DNA from: a virus
Length of the DNA: 64,000 nucleotides
IMG/VR virus record: IMGVR_UViG_3300046744_000223
Span: 62,001-126,000 of that record
Reading direction: 5' to 3' (one strand)
Made by a program: the position numbers and the translations under genes. This document shows, in pieces, positions 61,719 through 64,000 of this stretch; the stretch's first letter is position 1; each line of letters begins with the position of its first letter. The notes beneath the pieces are model-generated. The model made no database searches and was not told the origin of the DNA. It worked only from the letters and a program-made list of their open reading frames with translations.

Positions 61719-63124
61719 ACTGAATAAATCTCAAATCTTTTACGAGGTGTCCAATTTTCAAGACAACCATCAATTGCGTCAATAAACTTACCACCCATAT
61801 TTTCGGATGCCATCCCACTCTCACCTTGAACCCACTCATGTCCAATATGTCCCACGTATTCTAAGTGGTCTCTACCATCTTCAAGAGCGTTTCCTAACTT
61901 CTCAGCTACATCCATAAAGTCACATCTATCATCGAATATGTATGGTGTTTGTGGTGAACCTTGTAGTGACCTATTAGATGGCCATACAGGATAAACCCAA
62001 CTACCACGTCCTAATAATTCATACTTAGACCATTTTCTTCTATCATGTAGTGACCCAATCTCAACATAATCTTCAGCAGTTAGAATTTCACCTTCCAAAT
62101 CAAAACCACATTGGTCTTGAAGACCACCTGTTACGTTGACTATAATTGGTGTACCAGCTCTCAATGCTTCACAAGAGGCGAGTCCGAAACCTTCATTAGA
62201 AGCTATGTTTAGAATGATATCACCTGAATTGTAATATAGGTTTAAATCTTCGGTAGTGAATTTAGCATCAGTAAATTTATAATCACCATAGTGACCATTG
62301 TGTTTGATTACCTCATTCAAGTCAGTTCCATTGTCATCACTTCGTTGAGTATGGAAGAATAAACATACCTTCTTATCCTCATGTTGTTTTGCAAACTCAT
62401 TGAATGCAAGAACTACATCACCTGGTACTTTTCTACGAATATTTCTATTGTTCCATAGAACTACAAAGTCGTATTCGTTTAATCCAAATCTGTTTTTGAA
62501 TTCCACTAACTTTGCGTCATCCGATGGTAATGGTTTGAAGTGTTTGGATACTCCATGTGGGATATATTTGTATGCCCAATCGTCCTTCGCCATACCATAC
62601 TTCTCAAGAGTTCTCTTGTTTATACCATAGGTTTGTTTTGAGATTGACAATAACATATCACACGATGCATAAAATGGTGCATTCCACATTGGGTCTGGTA
62701 ATGAGTCCCAAATATTGTAATACATAATAGGAACGAACTCTCTTACTTCATGCTCCATATCGTACAACCACTTCCAAAAACGTGGGTCAGTGAAGTGTAA
62801 GATTGCATCAGGTTTCTCAATGTTAATAAGTTGCCTTAATATTTCAGGATTCCCATATCCGCTACTTGCGTATATTTTGAGTGATGCATCTTCTACACCA
62901 GTTTCCTTTTGTGTATCAGCTGAAACATCAAACATCTTACCCTCTTCGGGATGTTTTAGTGCTGCCCCAAGTTGAACCCAATCATACTTATGAATTGTTG
63001 AAAAAACAATCTCTTTTGATTGTGTTGCTATACCACTATGTAATCTGAGGTCATCCGAAAGAAGTAGAATCTTTTTCTTCTTCGGTTTAGTTGGGTCTAC
63101 TTTTCGTAGTTTTGGTAATTCCAT
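61715..63124 (-). CDS. Glycosyltransferase family 4 (GT-B)
   Basis: A 469-residue protein. It begins MELPKLRKVDPTKPKKKKI, carries SDDLRLHSGIATQSKEIV (N-domain, GT4), and ASNEGFGLASCEALRAGTPIIVNVTGG near residue 308-334, the GT4 E-x7-E signature. The C-domain is complete, with a long insertion near residues 345-385 (RGSWVYPVWPSNRSLQG...). It shares the LPKLRKV peptide with its neighbour. It is the first complete gene of the operon inside the window. Confidence 0.87.
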   Translation of the reverse strand: MELPKLRKVDPTKPKKKKILLLSDDLRLHSGIATQSKEIVFSTIHKYDWVQLGAALKHPEEGKMFDVSADTQKETGVEDASLKIYASSGYGNPEILRQLINIEKPDAILHFTDPRFWKWLYDMEHEVREFVPIMYYNIWDSLPDPMWNAPFYASCDMLLSISKQTYGINKRTLEKYGMAKDDWAYKYIPHGVSKHFKPLPSDDAKLVEFKNRFGLNEYDFVVLWNNRNIRRKVPGDVVLAFNEFAKQHEDKKVCLFFHTQRSDDNGTDLNEVIKHNGHYGDYKFTDAKFTTEDLNLYYNSGDIILNIASNEGFGLASCEALRAGTPIIVNVTGGLQDQCGFDLEGEILTAEDYVEIGSLHDRRKWSKYELLGRGSWVYPVWPSNRSLQGSPQTPYIFDDRCDFMDVAEKLGNALEDGRDHLEYVGHIGHEWVQGESGMASENMGGKFIDAIDGCLENWTPRKRFEIYSV

Positions 63125-63152
63125 TCGTAACTATTTCCTTTTTATTTAGTTA

Positions 63153-63183
63153 TAAATATACAAAATATATTTATTAAATCCTA
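63153..63183 (-). promoter_or_regulatory. Possible promoter before the GT4 gene at 63124
   Basis: TATATTTA follows the expected spacing, but the -33 box would read TAG instead of TTG. The leader contains GGAAA shortly before the ATG. A weaker candidate than the others. Confidence 0.4.
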
Positions 63184-64000
63184 ATTTTTAAAATACATCA
63201 TATCGTTGATTACTAATATATCAACATCAGACTCATCAAATAATTTCATTGCATCTTCGGGCGTTTCCACAATAGGTTCACCTTTTACATTCAGTGAAGT
63301 ATTTAGTACAACTGGCACACCAGTTATGTCCTTAAATTTAGAAATCAAATCGTAAAATATAGGGTTATGGTCTCTTGTTAAAGTCTGAACACGTGATGTA
63401 TTGTCTATATGAACTGCTGATGGTATTTCTTGTGGCTTTCTACATGGTACAGTATGTAACATAAATGGTGACTCAAAATCCATATTGAACCACTCCTCCT
63501 TATCTTCGGTTAACACTACTGGCGCAAATGGTCTAAACCATTCTCTGAATTTAACTCTTGAGTTTAGAATATCCTTCATCTCTTTATTACGAGGGTCACT
63601 TATAAAAGAACGATTACCCAATGCACGTGGACCTACTTCAGAGTGACCTTGATACCAACACACAATTTTACCATCAGCAATATTTTGAGCAACTACATCC
63701 AAATCTAATGGAACTGCATTTGTGTCAGTTTCAGGTTGGTGGTCATATGTAACACCTAAATAAGCAAGTTCATTTGTAGTGTAGTTAACACGTTTACCAC
63801 CTAAATTAAAGTGATAGTAAAACAATGCCGAACCAGCTGGTATCCCATCATCACCACACGCTGGGAAAAAGTGTATATTCTTAAATTTTGTTTCTTTTAA
63901 TATCTTATAATTTGCGTTACAATTTAAAAATGTACCACCGGCTAAACACAAATTACCATCGTTGAAATTTTTAGTATCTTCATATAATTCATTGATATAC
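63181..64000 (-). CDS. Carbamoyltransferase (NodU/CmcH family), N-terminus cut by the window
   Basis: At least 273 residues; the frame runs to the edge of the window, so the true start is outside. LAGGTFLNCNANYKI near residue 18 of the visible part, FFPACGDDGIPAGSAL, HSEVGPRALGNRSFISDPRN near 130 and VPVVLNTSLNVKGEP near 235 match the C-terminal half of NodU-type carbamoyltransferases (YrdC-like and Kae1-like parts). It should carbamoylate a sugar hydroxyl. Next to the glycan operon with a 56-base gap. Confidence 0.85.
   Translation of the reverse strand, partial: YINELYEDTKNFNDGNLCLAGGTFLNCNANYKILKETKFKNIHFFPACGDDGIPAGSALFYYHFNLGGKRVNYTTNELAYLGVTYDHQPETDTNAVPLDLDVVAQNIADGKIVCWYQGHSEVGPRALGNRSFISDPRNKEMKDILNSRVKFREWFRPFAPVVLTEDKEEWFNMDFESPFMLHTVPCRKPQEIPSAVHIDNTSRVQTLTRDHNPIFYDLISKFKDITGVPVVLNTSLNVKGEPIVETPEDAMKLFDESDVDILVINDMMYFKN

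Noticed and set aside
1-64000. CRISPR array, insertion sequence or integrase/attachment site.
   Set aside because: I found no regularly spaced identical repeats, no transposase or integrase domain and no duplicated tRNA end typical of an att site.

Overview
The window looks like part of a large, tailed bacteriophage genome (T4-superfamily-like gene content) that infects a marine member of the Bacteroidetes, probably a flavobacterium. It is AT-rich and densely packed. All 130 or so genes I can support lie on the minus strand, and many overlap by 1-8 nt (ATGA, TAATG). The phage signature comes from ThyA, a CobS-like AAA ATPase with a VWA partner, GroEL/GroES, a tRNA cluster, an HNH protein, a PAP2 phosphatase, an amidase endolysin with a holin-like neighbour, a 2OG oxygenase and many tiny unknown genes. 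No capsid, tail, terminase or DNA polymerase gene falls in the window. The host assignment rests on three things: Bacteroidetes-type promoters (TTTG, about 20 nt, TAnnTTxG), several signal peptides ending in the motif -AQ, and at least one protein with a type IX secretion sorting domain.

Layout. 0-6.5 kb: unknown early-type genes and the AAA ATPase/metallopeptidase-VWA pair. 6.5-8 kb: thioesterase, nucleotidyltransferase and APS-kinase-like gene. 8.0-9.1 kb: RNA cluster with five canonical tRNAs, two very odd glycine-tRNA-like cloverleaves and two further structured intervals. 9-17 kb: GT25, FkbM methyltransferase, ThyA and many small genes. 17.3-19.07 kb: the only large non-coding region, with promoters, TTATCCACA boxes inside repeated hairpins, TTAACA palindromes and a rho-independent terminator. 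19-25 kb: Smr, Nudix, a quinone-reductase-like flavoprotein, DUF2805, secreted proteins and a secreted nuclease. 25-30 kb: J-domain protein, GroEL, HNH, GroES. 30-38 kb: HAD phosphatases, sulfotransferase, 2OG oxygenase, P-loop kinase, ClpS, metalloprotease. 38-45 kb: PAP2, holin-like, secreted and outer-membrane proteins, a 985-residue repeat adhesin and the endolysin. 45.2 kb to the right edge: a continuous glycan operon.

How the parts work together. The glycan operon carries about ten glycosyltransferases plus enzymes that make activated sugars. It contains two separate pairs of a 3-deoxy-ulosonate synthase and a CMP-sugar cytidylyltransferase (a DAHP-synthase-like pair and a KdsA pair). 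These are followed by two sialyltransferase-like (GT29) enzymes expected to use CMP-sugars. A transaldolase could supply erythrose-4-phosphate to the DAHP-like branch. The simplest reading is phage-directed remodelling of the host surface glycan or of the virion. An APS-kinase-like protein and a sulfotransferase suggest sulfation. Secreted and outer-membrane proteins point the same way, to reshaping of the infected cell envelope.

Transcription appears to use the host housekeeping sigma factor. About ten promoters also carry a direct repeat TTAACA-N5-TTAACA seven or eight bases upstream of the -33 box, which suggests a dedicated activator or repressor. Another group of promoters sits two to six bases from the start codon, so those mRNAs should be nearly leaderless.

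I had no database access. Family names are from recognised motifs; small genes without motifs are called unknown.
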